Assembly: GCA_035545895.1 (NCBI GenBank)
Contig: DASZXJ010000170.1
Location: forward strand, 1 to 21,131
DNA: 21,131 nucleotides
DNA from: DASZXJ01 sp035545895
GTDB lineage: Bacteria > Planctomycetota > Phycisphaerae > Tepidisphaerales > Tepidisphaeraceae
Direction: 5' to 3'
Part shown: positions 13,790 through 20,417 of the stretch, piece after piece
How positions within the stretch are numbered: the stretch's first letter is position 1
Layout of the letters: the number at the start of each line of letters is the position of its first letter
The notes under the pieces: generated by a model
The model's input: the letters and a program-made list of their open reading frames with translations, nothing else
Database searches by the model: none
What the model was told of the DNA's origin: nothing
Made by a program: the position numbers and the translations under genes

Positions 13790-14922
13790 TGCTTTGCTCC
13801 CAGAAAAGGTAATTCGACGACCGTTGCGCCATGAAGTGCGCCTTCTGCGGGGATTTGCAGTTTTGTTCCAACCTCAAAGTGGGGTCGCTTGAGTATACCC
13901 AGGCCAACCGCAATTCCGGAAAGAATCGGCGAAATGGTGCTGCTCGTGATCGCGCCGATTTGACTGGATTGGCTGTCGAATATCTCGGCACCGGCGATCG
14001 GCAGCACAGGATCATCCATGCGTATGCCGGCAATGCGCTTGGCCACTTGCCCGCGGGCGTGCATGCGCGCGACGATTTCCTGTCCCGGATAACAACCCTT
14101 GGTGAAACTGACCGCGCGACCGAGCTGAGACGTTTCCGCTGGCAGAGCGGTATGGTCGAAGTCGATGCCGAACAGTGCTCGCCCCGCTTCGATCCGGGCC
14201 GAGTTGAATGCCGCCCATCCGATCGGCCGAATGGTTGATTTCGCGAAATCGGGCTTTGGCCCCAATCGCGCGAGCAGATCGACCCACCTTGCTTTTGCCG
14301 CTTCGGGGGTTTGAACAATGTAATAACCGGGCACACCGCAGGGGTCGTCTCGCCAGACAATCAAATCGCCAGAGTTGACCGATTCCTGCGGTTTCAAACT
14401 CTCAATCCCGGACACTCTTAACTCATCGCGAACCAATTCCATCGCTCCGGGACCATGCAATGCCATCTCATGCAGTTGCCCAACTCGGCTAGCTATCGCC
14501 ACCTGTTCGGCAAAGTGATAATTCTCAAGCACCTTGGCGACCAGATCGACAACCCGCACATCCATTTCCAGAAGCGTCGAGCTTTCGCGTTCGATCACAT
14601 TCATATCCGCGATAATTCGGCCGGTTTTCGGGTCCAGCAGAAACGCGTATACGCCCTGCCCGACGGACAACCCTTTCTTTTGCGTTTTGTCGTAAGTCTG
14701 GTTCGTCAGCAGGTTATTCAGAAAAGTCAACCGATCTTTGCCAGTCAATTCCAGAATACCGCGCTGCGGCAAATCCATCAGGGCTGTGGATTTCCGCAAA
14801 ACCGCGTATTCCGCTTGTGGCTGGCCAAATGTTTGAACGATTTGGACATTTTCCCAGTTCTGGAACTCCGCCTCGGCCTGGCGATGAAGCTCAAACAATG
14901 GATTCGGCGGGACTTGGGACAT
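13786..14922 (-). CDS. ygfZ: YgfZ/GcvT-like folate-binding protein (Fe-S cluster assembly type)
   Basis: A 378-residue protein of the folate-binding YgfZ group, related to the aminomethyltransferase GcvT. YgfZ (IBA57 in mitochondria) helps build or repair iron-sulfur clusters in a tetrahydrofolate-dependent way. The diagnostic motif KGCYPGQEIVARMHARG is at 275-291, with the conserved Cys277. ALMDLPQRGILELTGKDRL near 47-65 and the GVPGYYIV strand are shared with GcvT. GcvT itself lacks the KGCYxGQE motif, so YgfZ is preferred. No glycine-cleavage gene is nearby. Length is slightly above the usual 320-350. The ATG lies 7 bases after TATGAT and has no Shine-Dalgarno site. It is followed with overlap by ppk2. 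Confidence 0.9.
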   Translation of the reverse strand: MSQVPPNPLFELHRQAEAEFQNWENVQIVQTFGQPQAEYAVLRKSTALMDLPQRGILELTGKDRLTFLNNLLTNQTYDKTQKKGLSVGQGVYAFLLDPKTGRIIADMNVIERESSTLLEMDVRVVDLVAKVLENYHFAEQVAIASRVGQLHEMALHGPGAMELVRDELRVSGIESLKPQESVNSGDLIVWRDDPCGVPGYYIVQTPEAAKARWVDLLARLGPKPDFAKSTIRPIGWAAFNSARIEAGRALFGIDFDHTALPAETSQLGRAVSFTKGCYPGQEIVARMHARGQVAKRIAGIRMDDPVLPIAGAEIFDSQSSQIGAITSSTISPILSGIAVGLGILKRPHFEVGTKLQIPAEGALHGATVVELPFLGAKQ

Positions 14923-14929
14923 TTATTCA

Positions 14930-14935
14930 ATCATA
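14930..14935 (-). promoter_or_regulatory. -10-like TATGAT just upstream of ygfZ
   Basis: A five-of-six match to TATAAT, 7 bases before the ygfZ ATG, consistent with a leaderless ygfZ-ppk2 message. It lies just downstream of the metallothionein stop codon. Confidence 0.4.
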
Positions 14936-14947
14936 GCGAATGCACGA

Positions 14948-14974
14948 AGCCGCGAAATCATCGCGGCTTTTTTT
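14948..14974 (+). terminator. Plus-strand terminator-like hairpin overlapping the metallothionein 3' end
   Basis: AGCCGCGA-AATCA-TCGCGGCT followed by seven T residues on the plus strand is a good intrinsic terminator. It points into the 3' end of the minus-strand metallothionein gene, and no plus-strand gene ends here. It might stop antisense transcription, or the stem may only mark the end of the minus-strand message. Confidence 0.55.
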
Positions 14975-15140
14975 CGCCGCAACGATCATGCACGCAAACG
15001 CACGTCGTCTCCGTGCAGTCATACGCGCAAGTCTCGCTGCAAAAGACCTTGCCATCGCGCACAACCCCCTTATTTGACGAGACTTTGCATTGACAGGTCC
15101 GGCAAGCGCATTTAACAAGTTGTAAAGATGCGTCGCTCAT
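14958..15140 (-). CDS. Bacterial metallothionein
   Basis: A 60-residue cysteine-rich protein that would bind Zn, Cd or Cu in the cytoplasm. It has ten cysteines: 11, 13, 16 and 18 in KCACRTCQC; 34 and 38 in DGKVFCSETCAYDC, together with 42; then 47, 49 and 54 in TTCVCVHDRC. It also has His51. The order C-x-C-x2-C-x-C, then x-D-G-K-x-[FY]-C-S-x2-C, then a C-terminal C-x-C cluster, matches the SmtA/BmtA bacterial family, whose members are about 50-60 residues. Its C-terminal cluster has fewer histidines than SmtA, which may shift metal preference. It is monocistronic or first before ygfZ, and divergent from the UVR gene. No SmtB repressor gene is visible. Confidence 0.88.
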   Translation of the reverse strand: MSDASLQLVKCACRTCQCKVSSNKGVVRDGKVFCSETCAYDCTETTCVCVHDRCGEKKPR

Positions 15141-15237
15141 GATGAATACGAACCTTTCCTATTTTTCACGCTAAAGCCCATCAGGGCAAGCCTGCTGTCG
15201 CGAAGATGCGTCCTTACAGAAGAAATCGTTCTGCTCG

Positions 15238-15246
15238 TGCTATAAT
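15238..15246 (+). promoter_or_regulatory. Extended -10 promoter (TGC TATAAT) for the UVR gene
   Basis: A perfect TATAAT preceded by TGC, an extended -10 that needs little -35. Transcription would start near 15253, giving a leader of about 34 bases with GGAG 7 bases before the ATG at 15287. Confidence 0.65.
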
Positions 15247-15286
15247 TCGACGTGACATCTTGGACGGATGTTTTTGGAGTGGGATC

Positions 15287-16099
15287 ATGAATGACCCGAA
15301 GAATTCGGCCGACGCAAAAGACGGCCGGATTGCTAATAATAAAGACATCATGCCGTTGCTCAAAGGGTGGGACTATGAGCCGGGCACCATCAACGTTCGC
15401 AAGATCACTGGTTTGGATGGTGTTCCCAAGCTTCAGATGCGCCTCGAATTGGGACTTTTCCAGATGGAACTGGATGGCCGTCCAGATGGGATGAAGCCGC
15501 ATGGCTTTGAGTCGCTGCTGGACTTTTACGAATCTCAACTCGGCGAGCACAAGGAACGCAACGGCACGGAGTTGGGCTTTCATCTGACCGCCGACCAATG
15601 CGCCGCATTGCGTGAAGAGGCCGGGCTTTACTATCACCGCTATCTGAGCATGTTTGTTTTGGAGGATTTCTCCAGCGTCGTGCGCGACACCGCCCGCAAC
15701 CTCCGCGTGCTTGATTTCTGCGGCAAGTACGCGGTCGATGAACATGATCGTTTGCTGTTGGAGCAGTATCGACCTTACATCACGATGATGAACTCCAAGG
15801 CCGCCGCCTCCATACTGGTCAACCAGGAGAAGTTCAGCGATGCGCTTGCCCGAATAAACGAAGGCATCGACCAGATCCGCAAATTCTTTGAGCGTTTTGG
15901 CCAGCCTGAAGCATTCAGCCAATCCAACGAAGCCAAGGTTCTCAGGCAATTTGCCCGCGATATCCGCAAGAAATTGCCGGTTGACCCCATCGCCCAGCTC
16001 AAAAACCGGCTTGATCGAGCCGTCCGAAACGAGCGCTACGAAGAAGCTGCCCGATTGCGGGATGAAATCAACCGCAAGAAAGAAACGCCGAGAGCGTAG
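15287..16099 (+). CDS. UVR-motif protein of unknown function
   Basis: A 270-residue cytoplasmic protein. The C-terminal 38 residues hold a UvrB/UvrC (UVR) motif: IAQLKNRLDRAVRNERYEEA then ARLRDEINRKK. This short helical hairpin mediates protein-protein contact in UvrB, UvrC, ClpC and McsA. The first 230 residues form one conserved-looking domain (GWDYEPGTINVRKI near the start, then a helical region around QYRPYITMMNSKAAASILVN) that I cannot name. No catalytic residues stand out, and no CxxC pairs of the McsA kind are present. It may be an adaptor. The ATG at 15287 is supported by GGAG 7 bases upstream and by the extended -10 before it. An in-frame upstream start at 15206 would precede the promoter. 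Confidence 0.75.
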   Translation: MNDPKNSADAKDGRIANNKDIMPLLKGWDYEPGTINVRKITGLDGVPKLQMRLELGLFQMELDGRPDGMKPHGFESLLDFYESQLGEHKERNGTELGFHLTADQCAALREEAGLYYHRYLSMFVLEDFSSVVRDTARNLRVLDFCGKYAVDEHDRLLLEQYRPYITMMNSKAAASILVNQEKFSDALARINEGIDQIRKFFERFGQPEAFSQSNEAKVLRQFARDIRKKLPVDPIAQLKNRLDRAVRNERYEEAARLRDEINRKKETPRA

Positions 16100-16122
16100 G
16101 CGACAGTTTGAGGCCCTAGCGG

Positions 16123-16128
16123 TAGAAT
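16123..16128 (+). promoter_or_regulatory. -10-like TAGAAT before hicB
   Basis: TAGAAT ends 7 bases before the hicB ATG, with GCGACA 17 bases upstream as a partial -35. Transcription would start at or one base before the ATG, giving a leaderless toxin-antitoxin message. Confidence 0.45.
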
Positions 16129-16135
16129 TCTGCGG

Positions 16136-16348
16136 ATGAAGATCGTTATCGAAAAACATCCCGATGGTTATGTCGCATACCCGCTGGGGTTAAAGGGTGT
16201 GGTTGTTGGCCAAGGCGACACCTATGAGCAAGCGCTTGAGGATGTGAAGTCCGCGGTGCGGTTTCATATCGAAACCTTTGGGCCGGAAGTTCTTGAAAAC
16301 GAATCACCTGTAATTGAAGCTTATATTGCCGAGGCGCAGGTGGCCTGA
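16136..16348 (+). CDS. hicB: HicB-family antitoxin (short form)
   Basis: A 70-residue antitoxin-like protein. The N-terminal MKIVIEKHPDGYVAYPLGLK and VVVGQGDTYEQALEDVKSAV form the partial RNase H-like fold of HicB: strand, D-G-x-[YW] turn, strand, G-D-T-x-x-E-A helix. In hicAB modules HicB neutralises HicA by masking its RNA-binding face. This version stops before any C-terminal HTH or ribbon-helix-helix, so it is the short type without an obvious DNA-binding domain. The stop overlaps the hicA ATG by one base (TGATG). The order antitoxin then toxin is the reverse of the classical hicAB, but is seen in short-HicB modules. Confidence 0.85.
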   Translation: MKIVIEKHPDGYVAYPLGLKGVVVGQGDTYEQALEDVKSAVRFHIETFGPEVLENESPVIEAYIAEAQVA

Positions 16349-16587
16349 TGCCCAAGTTTCCGGTTGACGCACCGAAAAGTAGAGTATTACGAACATTCCA
16401 AACACTTGGCTTCCAATTGGTTCGCGAGCGAGAACATATTGCGATGTCCCGTTCCAACCCAGACGGAACCTCGACACCTTTAACTCTTCCAAATCATCCA
16501 ACAATCAAATCTTCAACATTGCGCGCAATTTGCACACAATCCGGTATCCCACGCGATGCTTTCTTAAAGGCATACGAGCGTTCGTAA
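16348..16587 (+). CDS. hicA: HicA-family mRNA interferase toxin
   Basis: A 79-residue toxin of the double-stranded RNA-binding-like HicA fold, which cleaves mRNA independently of ribosomes. SRVLRTFQTLGFQLVREREH then IAMSR gives the expected helix and strands, with His30 in the place of the catalytic histidine of HicA. TPLTLPNHPTIKSSTLRAIC and SGIPRDAFL match the conserved C-terminal region (the usual pattern is PxH-xx-IKxGTLRxIxxxAGIxxxxF). It is translated by one-base overlap with hicB. The catalytic residue is present, so it looks intact. Base composition is a little more AT-rich than the neighbours. Confidence 0.87.
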   Translation: MPKFPVDAPKSRVLRTFQTLGFQLVREREHIAMSRSNPDGTSTPLTLPNHPTIKSSTLRAICTQSGIPRDAFLKAYERS

Positions 16588-16627
16588 ATTGCTTCGCGGC
16601 ATTTTGTGTCCGAGCCATGTCCAGCGT

Positions 16628-16633
16628 TAGAAT
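16628..16633 (+). promoter_or_regulatory. -10-like TAGAAT before the kinase-like/NDT-like fusion gene
   Basis: TAGAAT ends 6 bases before the ATG at 16640. TTGTGT lies 18 bases upstream as a partial -35. It fits a leaderless message for the fusion gene and its overlapping partners. Confidence 0.42.
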
Positions 16634-16639
16634 GTAACA

Positions 16640-17722
16640 ATGCGAGCCGTCGTCACCGGACAAGTTGGCGTTGATAAGGGGCCTTATCTCGAAGCCGTTA
16701 AGCAACATGCCATCAAACAAGGCTTTGATGTCGAGGTTTTTCATGTCGGCCGAATGATGTACGAGGAAGCGCCGGATATTCCTGCCAGCAGAATCCTCAA
16801 TCTCCCGATCAGCCGATTGAACACGCTTCGCCGTGCGGTCTTCAAAGAGATTCTGCGGCAGTCGGAAAAGCACGAGCATTCGATCATCAATACGCACGCG
16901 ACGTTTCGCTGGCGGCACGGGCTATTCTCAGCGTTCGATTTCGACCACATCAAGGCCTTCAACGCCGATGCGTATATCACCCTGCTCGACAACGCCGAAA
17001 GCGTGCATCAACGGCTCGTGCGGGAACACGACATCGATCACACGCTCAAAGACATCATGGTCTGGCGCGAGGAAGAACTGCTGGCCACCGAAATCCTCGC
17101 CAACATTCTCAAGGGATATGGCCATTTCTTCATGATCAGCCGGGGCCGAAATGTGCTGACCACCCAAACCATACACCGCCTGATTTTTCAGCCGCGGATG
17201 CGCAAGGTTTATCTGAGCTTTCCCATGAGTCATGTCATGGACATGCCCCAGATATTGGCTGAGATCGACCAGTTCAAAGCCACCATCAACGAGCATTTCA
17301 TCTGCTTCGATCCCGCCGACGTCGATGAATTCGTCCTGCACAAGCTCGCGGATGATGCTGTCCAGGCCGGCAAGGACGAAATCCAGGTCCAGGCCGCCGA
17401 AGGACCAATCACGCTCAAAACTCAGGACGTCATCCAAATTTCCGGCGACATCATGGGCCAGATTTATATGCGAGATTTCAAAATGGTCGATCAGGCCGAC
17501 ATGATCATTAGCTATATCCCCGAACTTCCCAACGGCAAACCCGGCTTATCCTCAGGCGTCGAACGCGAACTGCATCATGCCTTTGAAGGAGCCAAAGAGG
17601 TCTACGTGGTCTGGGCCTGCCGCGCGTTGCCTAGTCCCTTCATTACGGAAACGGCAACGAAGGTGTTTAAGAGCACGGAAGAGGCGATCGCACACTTTAA
17701 GACGAAAGGCTATATCAAGTGA
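16640..17722 (+). CDS. Adenylate-kinase-like P-loop domain fused to nucleoside 2-deoxyribosyltransferase-like domain
   Basis: A 360-residue cytoplasmic protein with two nucleotide-type domains. Residues 1-180 resemble archaeal adenylate kinase: MRAVVTGQVGVDKGPYLEAV holds the P-loop position, and SIINTHATFR then FNADAYITLLDNAESVHQRL mirror the INTHAx...NPDxIILLEAD core. The P-loop is degenerate: G7-QVGVDK-G14 lacks the normal G-K-[ST] ending, so ATP binding is uncertain. Residues 188-360 resemble the nucleoside 2-deoxyribosyltransferase/DNPH1 fold: RKVYLSFPMSH as the first strand and loop, QADMIISYIPE, and SSGVERELHHAFEGAKEVYVV, where Glu310 in E-L-x-x-A aligns with the catalytic Glu of NDTs. 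A role in nucleotide sensing or hydrolysis is plausible. The stop overlaps the next gene (GTGA). There is no Shine-Dalgarno site. Confidence 0.72.
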   Translation: MRAVVTGQVGVDKGPYLEAVKQHAIKQGFDVEVFHVGRMMYEEAPDIPASRILNLPISRLNTLRRAVFKEILRQSEKHEHSIINTHATFRWRHGLFSAFDFDHIKAFNADAYITLLDNAESVHQRLVREHDIDHTLKDIMVWREEELLATEILANILKGYGHFFMISRGRNVLTTQTIHRLIFQPRMRKVYLSFPMSHVMDMPQILAEIDQFKATINEHFICFDPADVDEFVLHKLADDAVQAGKDEIQVQAAEGPITLKTQDVIQISGDIMGQIYMRDFKMVDQADMIISYIPELPNGKPGLSSGVERELHHAFEGAKEVYVVWACRALPSPFITETATKVFKSTEEAIAHFKTKGYIK

Positions 17723-18339
17723 TTGCGGATTCGCAGCAAGTTGACCAACTAATCAACGCCGGCGCGAGCATTCAAAAAGTTCGCTCATTTTTTAGTAGCA
17801 AGCATGAAGCGCTAAAATACTACGCGACATATCAACAGTCGCGATTTAATCTCCAATCCGCAGATCACGCGGCCTGCTGCAAATGCGGAAACGCCCATGC
17901 TTCCAAGGTCGCGAAGTACGAATGGCAGACAACTTTCATCGGTGGAGTTAGTTTTGGCCCATTAGAGGCTCTGTTACTGCTCATTGGGCATCTTGGAATA
18001 AGAATACGATACATTACGTTGAGTTTCGCCACGTACCACGCCATCTGCCCGCAATGCTGGCGCGCGATCGTATTTAGGAAAGCGATGGCCAATATCGTCG
18101 AATTTTTATCCGTTTCAGGACTGATCACTGGAATTACAATCGTGTTGCTCAGTTTGATTTGGTATCTCAATCTAAAATCTACCGAGTTCGTTCTTTTTGG
18201 GATTATATTTGCTTTCGGCGCTGTTCTGGTCGTTGGATATCCCGCCTTGAAATCGTTGGTACGCGTGATGCGGATACCATCTTCGATCCGGTCAATCCGT
18301 CGGCGGCCATTTCAATTTGATTTCTGCATCCTTCAATGA
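17719..18339 (+). CDS. Zinc-ribbon-like membrane protein, coupled to the fusion gene
   Basis: A 206-residue unknown protein starting at GTG 17719, overlapping the stop of the previous gene (GTGA). Two C-x2-C pairs, CCKCG near 53-57 and CPQCW near 109-113, could bind one Zn. Two membrane helices follow at about 125-150 (VSGLITGITIVLLSLIWYLN) and 157-178 (VLFGIIFAFGAVLVVGYPAL). The N-terminal 50 residues look soluble and helical. Composition is clearly more AT-rich than the flanking genes, which may mean faster evolution or recent acquisition. The tight overlap suggests it works with the upstream fusion protein, perhaps as its membrane partner, but that is inference. Confidence 0.6.
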   Translation: MIADSQQVDQLINAGASIQKVRSFFSSKHEALKYYATYQQSRFNLQSADHAACCKCGNAHASKVAKYEWQTTFIGGVSFGPLEALLLLIGHLGIRIRYITLSFATYHAICPQCWRAIVFRKAMANIVEFLSVSGLITGITIVLLSLIWYLNLKSTEFVLFGIIFAFGAVLVVGYPALKSLVRVMRIPSSIRSIRRRPFQFDFCILQ

Positions 18340-18620
18340 TCGCAACTTATTTTGCGTTTTTCATTTTGGTTAATATGTCACTTCCGACCATTGAATACGC
18401 CTCACCATCTGACTTGCCGCTCTATCGATCGTTATTGCCCTATGCCTTTGGATGCGGAATTACTCCCCTATGCTTCGGCATCAGGTTCTTTCTGCTGTGT
18501 TTGCTGTCGCGCGAAGTTATTTTCGCTCAAGCGGGATTCATTACGATCATGGGCGGAGTTGCGGGCAGAGCGAGGCAAACTTCGTTGGTCCATTTTTCTC
18601 GTTGCCATGGTGCTGATTAG
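18336..18620 (+). CDS. Small hydrophobic protein overlapping the previous stop; possibly frameshifted
   Basis: The ATG at 18336 overlaps the preceding stop (ATGA), the typical coupling signal of this operon, and opens a frame of 94 codons. Two hydrophobic stretches are seen, IATYFAFFILVNM near the start and GCGITPLCFGIRFFLLCLL in the middle. The end, GRARQTSLVHFSRCHGAD, does not look like natural protein, while the overlapping frame at 18352-18684 continues there with a better helix. The real product may therefore be a fusion of the two frames broken by a frameshift near 18510-18560. No family is recognised. Confidence 0.4.
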   Translation: MIATYFAFFILVNMSLPTIEYASPSDLPLYRSLLPYAFGCGITPLCFGIRFFLLCLLSREVIFAQAGFITIMGGVAGRARQTSLVHFSRCHGAD

Positions 18621-18684
18621 TAACTTCCCGGTCTGTTTTTTAATTATCATGACTGTTGCATCATTAGAAAAAGGATTCGATTGA
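18352..18684 (+). CDS. Alternative overlapping frame with C-terminal membrane helix
   Basis: An open frame from TTG 18352, 110 codons. The second half looks like genuine coding: SLRSWAELRAERGKLRW then SIFLVAMVLISNFPVCFLII, a charged helix followed by a membrane segment, and a Cys cluster FCCVCC. The first 35 residues look random, which suggests this is the C-terminal part of the gene that begins at 18336 in another frame. It ends 7 bases before the LOG gene, fitting a compact operon. Confidence 0.35.
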   Translation: MRFSFWLICHFRPLNTPHHLTCRSIDRYCPMPLDAELLPYASASGSFCCVCCRAKLFSLKRDSLRSWAELRAERGKLRWSIFLVAMVLISNFPVCFLIIMTVASLEKGFD

Positions 18685-18691
18685 AGTACGT

Positions 18692-19249
18692 ATGATCCGC
18701 GCCATCACCATCTATTCTTCCTCCAGCAACACCATCGCGCTGGAATATCTCCGCGCCGGCGAGGAACTCGGTCGTGCTATCGCACAACACAAATGGACTC
18801 TGGTCTACGGCGGCAATTCGCTTGGCTTGATGAAAGCCGTCGCCGACGGCGCTCGCGCTGCGGGTGGCAAGGTGATCGGAATCACCCCTCAGATATTTGT
18901 CGATGATGGCTGCTGCGATCCGCATTGCGATGAATTCATCATTACGCCTGACATGCGCCAGAGGAAGCAACTGCTCGAACAGCGAGGCGACGCGTTTATC
19001 GCCTTGCCTGGCGGGATTGGGACACTGGAAGAAATCCTGGAAATCATCGCCGGCAGGTCGTTGCGATTTCACGATAAACCCATTGTGCTGCTCAACATCG
19101 CGGGGTATTGGGATCCGTTGCTGGCCATGATCGAGCGGGGAATTGAGCAGCATTTCATCAAGCCGCGCTGCCGCAACCTCTATTTTGTGGCAAAATCCGT
19201 GCAGCAGGCGATGGATTATCTGACCCACCCGCAAAGCCCCGGTCTTTAG
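18692..19249 (+). CDS. LOG family protein (nucleoside 5'-monophosphate phosphoribohydrolase type)
   Basis: A 185-residue cytoplasmic Rossmann-like protein. LOG proteins release the free base from cytokinin riboside monophosphate or AMP, leaving ribose 5-phosphate. LVYGGNSLGLMKAVADGARA (about 37-56) is the nucleotide-binding part, MRQRK at 88-92 supplies the conserved Arg and Lys, and PGGIGTLEEILEI at 106-118 is the family signature, with Glu113-Glu114. Length matches the short LOG group (TIGR00730). In bacteria the natural substrate is usually a general NMP, not a plant hormone. It starts 7-8 bases after the preceding membrane ORF, so it may share the operon with the kinase/NDT-like fusion. 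Confidence 0.92.
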   Translation: MIRAITIYSSSSNTIALEYLRAGEELGRAIAQHKWTLVYGGNSLGLMKAVADGARAAGGKVIGITPQIFVDDGCCDPHCDEFIITPDMRQRKQLLEQRGDAFIALPGGIGTLEEILEIIAGRSLRFHDKPIVLLNIAGYWDPLLAMIERGIEQHFIKPRCRNLYFVAKSVQQAMDYLTHPQSPGL

Positions 19250-19290
19250 GCTGGGGGCTCCCCCGCGCATACAATGGTGCCGGTGTGTAA

Positions 19291-20193
19291 ATGCGTCGCA
19301 GAGATTTCAGCCTCACGCTAGCGTTGTGCCTTTCGCTGGCGATTCATGCCCTGCTTCTGGCGAGCACGGCCGAGTTGTATATCCACAGCTTTGGGACGCA
19401 TATTCAGTTGGCGGCTCCTGAAAGGCCCCTGCCTCCACTCGATCCTTTGCTTCAACCAAGATACGACGAGGACGACAACAATCCGTGGAATCGTCTTGGC
19501 GATTCCAATTCCAACGGCAATTCGACCGGTAACTCGCCCGGCGACCAGCCAATGGTCGCACAAAAGGGAATGCAGAATCAACCGCTACTCAGCCTTGACC
19601 CGGTTGGAGCAGGACAAATTGGCGATGCGCCAACCGAATCAGTTTTACCGCGCGGCGCGGGTGAGCCCAGCGCGCCAAGCCCGCAGGTCGAAGCTTCCGC
19701 GCCGGTTCCGGAAATTCCATTTGGCCTTCAGGGAACAGACGGCGAATTCGTCTCGCCGCGCCCCGCCAAGCCCGCTTCCCCTGCAGTCCAACCGTCACAG
19801 GGTCAACAAGTCCAGCCCGGCGCGTCGGCCAGCGCCGATCCTGCGCCGCAAAGCAGCACCGAATCCGATCCGGTTTCCACTGTCGGTGGCGTGGATTTTC
19901 GCCCCGGGTCAGCCACTGTGCGGCTGGGAAGAAAATACAAACTGACCCGACCACACCTGACACTCGCCGCACGGGCGGATCTCATGACCGGCGCTCAGCC
20001 GGCAGTCGTCCTGAAAATCAAAATCGATTCAACCGGAAAAGTAATTAACGCCGAGATCTTTCGTTCCAGCGGCAGCAGTTCAGTCGATCAACCTTGCAAA
20101 CTCGCAGCCTATGAATGGTGGTTTGAACCGCCTAAAGATGCCGCGGGAAATCCGACTGGCGACGTGATCTTGTTTGCCATCCGATTTATCTAA
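19291..20193 (+). CDS. TonB-like energy transducer
   Basis: A 300-residue envelope protein with the TonB layout. An N-terminal membrane anchor (residues about 8-32, including LALCLSLAIHALLLAS with the buried His typical of TonB) is followed by a Pro/Ser/Gln-rich periplasmic spacer at about 40-205 and a C-terminal TonB domain at about 236-300. The last contains VVLKIKIDSTGKVINAEIFR, SSGSSSVDQPCKLAAYEWWF and a terminal strand VILFAIRF. TonB carries energy from ExbB/ExbD to outer-membrane transporters. No exbB, exbD or receptor gene is in the window, so it may be a TonB paralogue with another envelope role. The spacer includes an Asn/Gly/Ser patch. TACAAT lies 15 bases before the ATG. Confidence 0.82.
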   Translation: MRRRDFSLTLALCLSLAIHALLLASTAELYIHSFGTHIQLAAPERPLPPLDPLLQPRYDEDDNNPWNRLGDSNSNGNSTGNSPGDQPMVAQKGMQNQPLLSLDPVGAGQIGDAPTESVLPRGAGEPSAPSPQVEASAPVPEIPFGLQGTDGEFVSPRPAKPASPAVQPSQGQQVQPGASASADPAPQSSTESDPVSTVGGVDFRPGSATVRLGRKYKLTRPHLTLAARADLMTGAQPAVVLKIKIDSTGKVINAEIFRSSGSSSVDQPCKLAAYEWWFEPPKDAAGNPTGDVILFAIRFI

Positions 20194-20308
20194 CCTGATT
20201 GGCTCTTTATCCGCAAATCGGGTCAGAGCCGCGTTCAATTTGAAGATTTGGAAGAGGTGTTCAGTTTCCCGAAATGGCTTCCCGGTAGAGGGTCAGTTTG
20301 AATTTAAT

Positions 20309-20376
20309 TATTTAACCCCGCCGCTTGCGGCGGGTTTGGGCGCTCGAAAACCCGCTGCAAGCGGCGGGGCTAAATA
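20309..20376. repeat. REP-type inverted repeat pair (large hairpin)
   Basis: Two 29-base arms (20309-20337 and 20348-20376) are inverted copies with two mismatches around a 10-base loop. Each arm contains its own small palindrome (GCCGCTTGCGGC or near). The pattern TTTA-[AG]C-[CC]CGCCGCTTGCGGCGGG matches the repeat at 21083 and resembles those around the pyrK-pyrD element. It lies downstream of the TonB-like gene and upstream of the promoter of the next gene. With no T-run it is a REP element, not a standard terminator. Confidence 0.88.
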
Positions 20377-20417
20377 TTTCGGATGATAAACTGGCCCACT
20401 ACCAGCTTCCCAAGCCT

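Noticed and set aside
15137..16159. Minus-strand open frame of 340 codons, longer than the plus-strand gene it covers
   Set aside because: It is the shadow of the UVR-motif gene at 15287-16099, which has an extended -10 promoter, GGAG at the start and a recognisable UVR motif. The shadow has no recognisable domain.
19252..19265. GGGGG-CT-CCCCC palindrome after the LOG gene
   Set aside because: A very short stem without a T-run; not enough to call a terminator.
18647..19270. Minus-strand frame of 207 codons
   Set aside because: Shadow of the LOG gene with its PGGIGTLEE signature.
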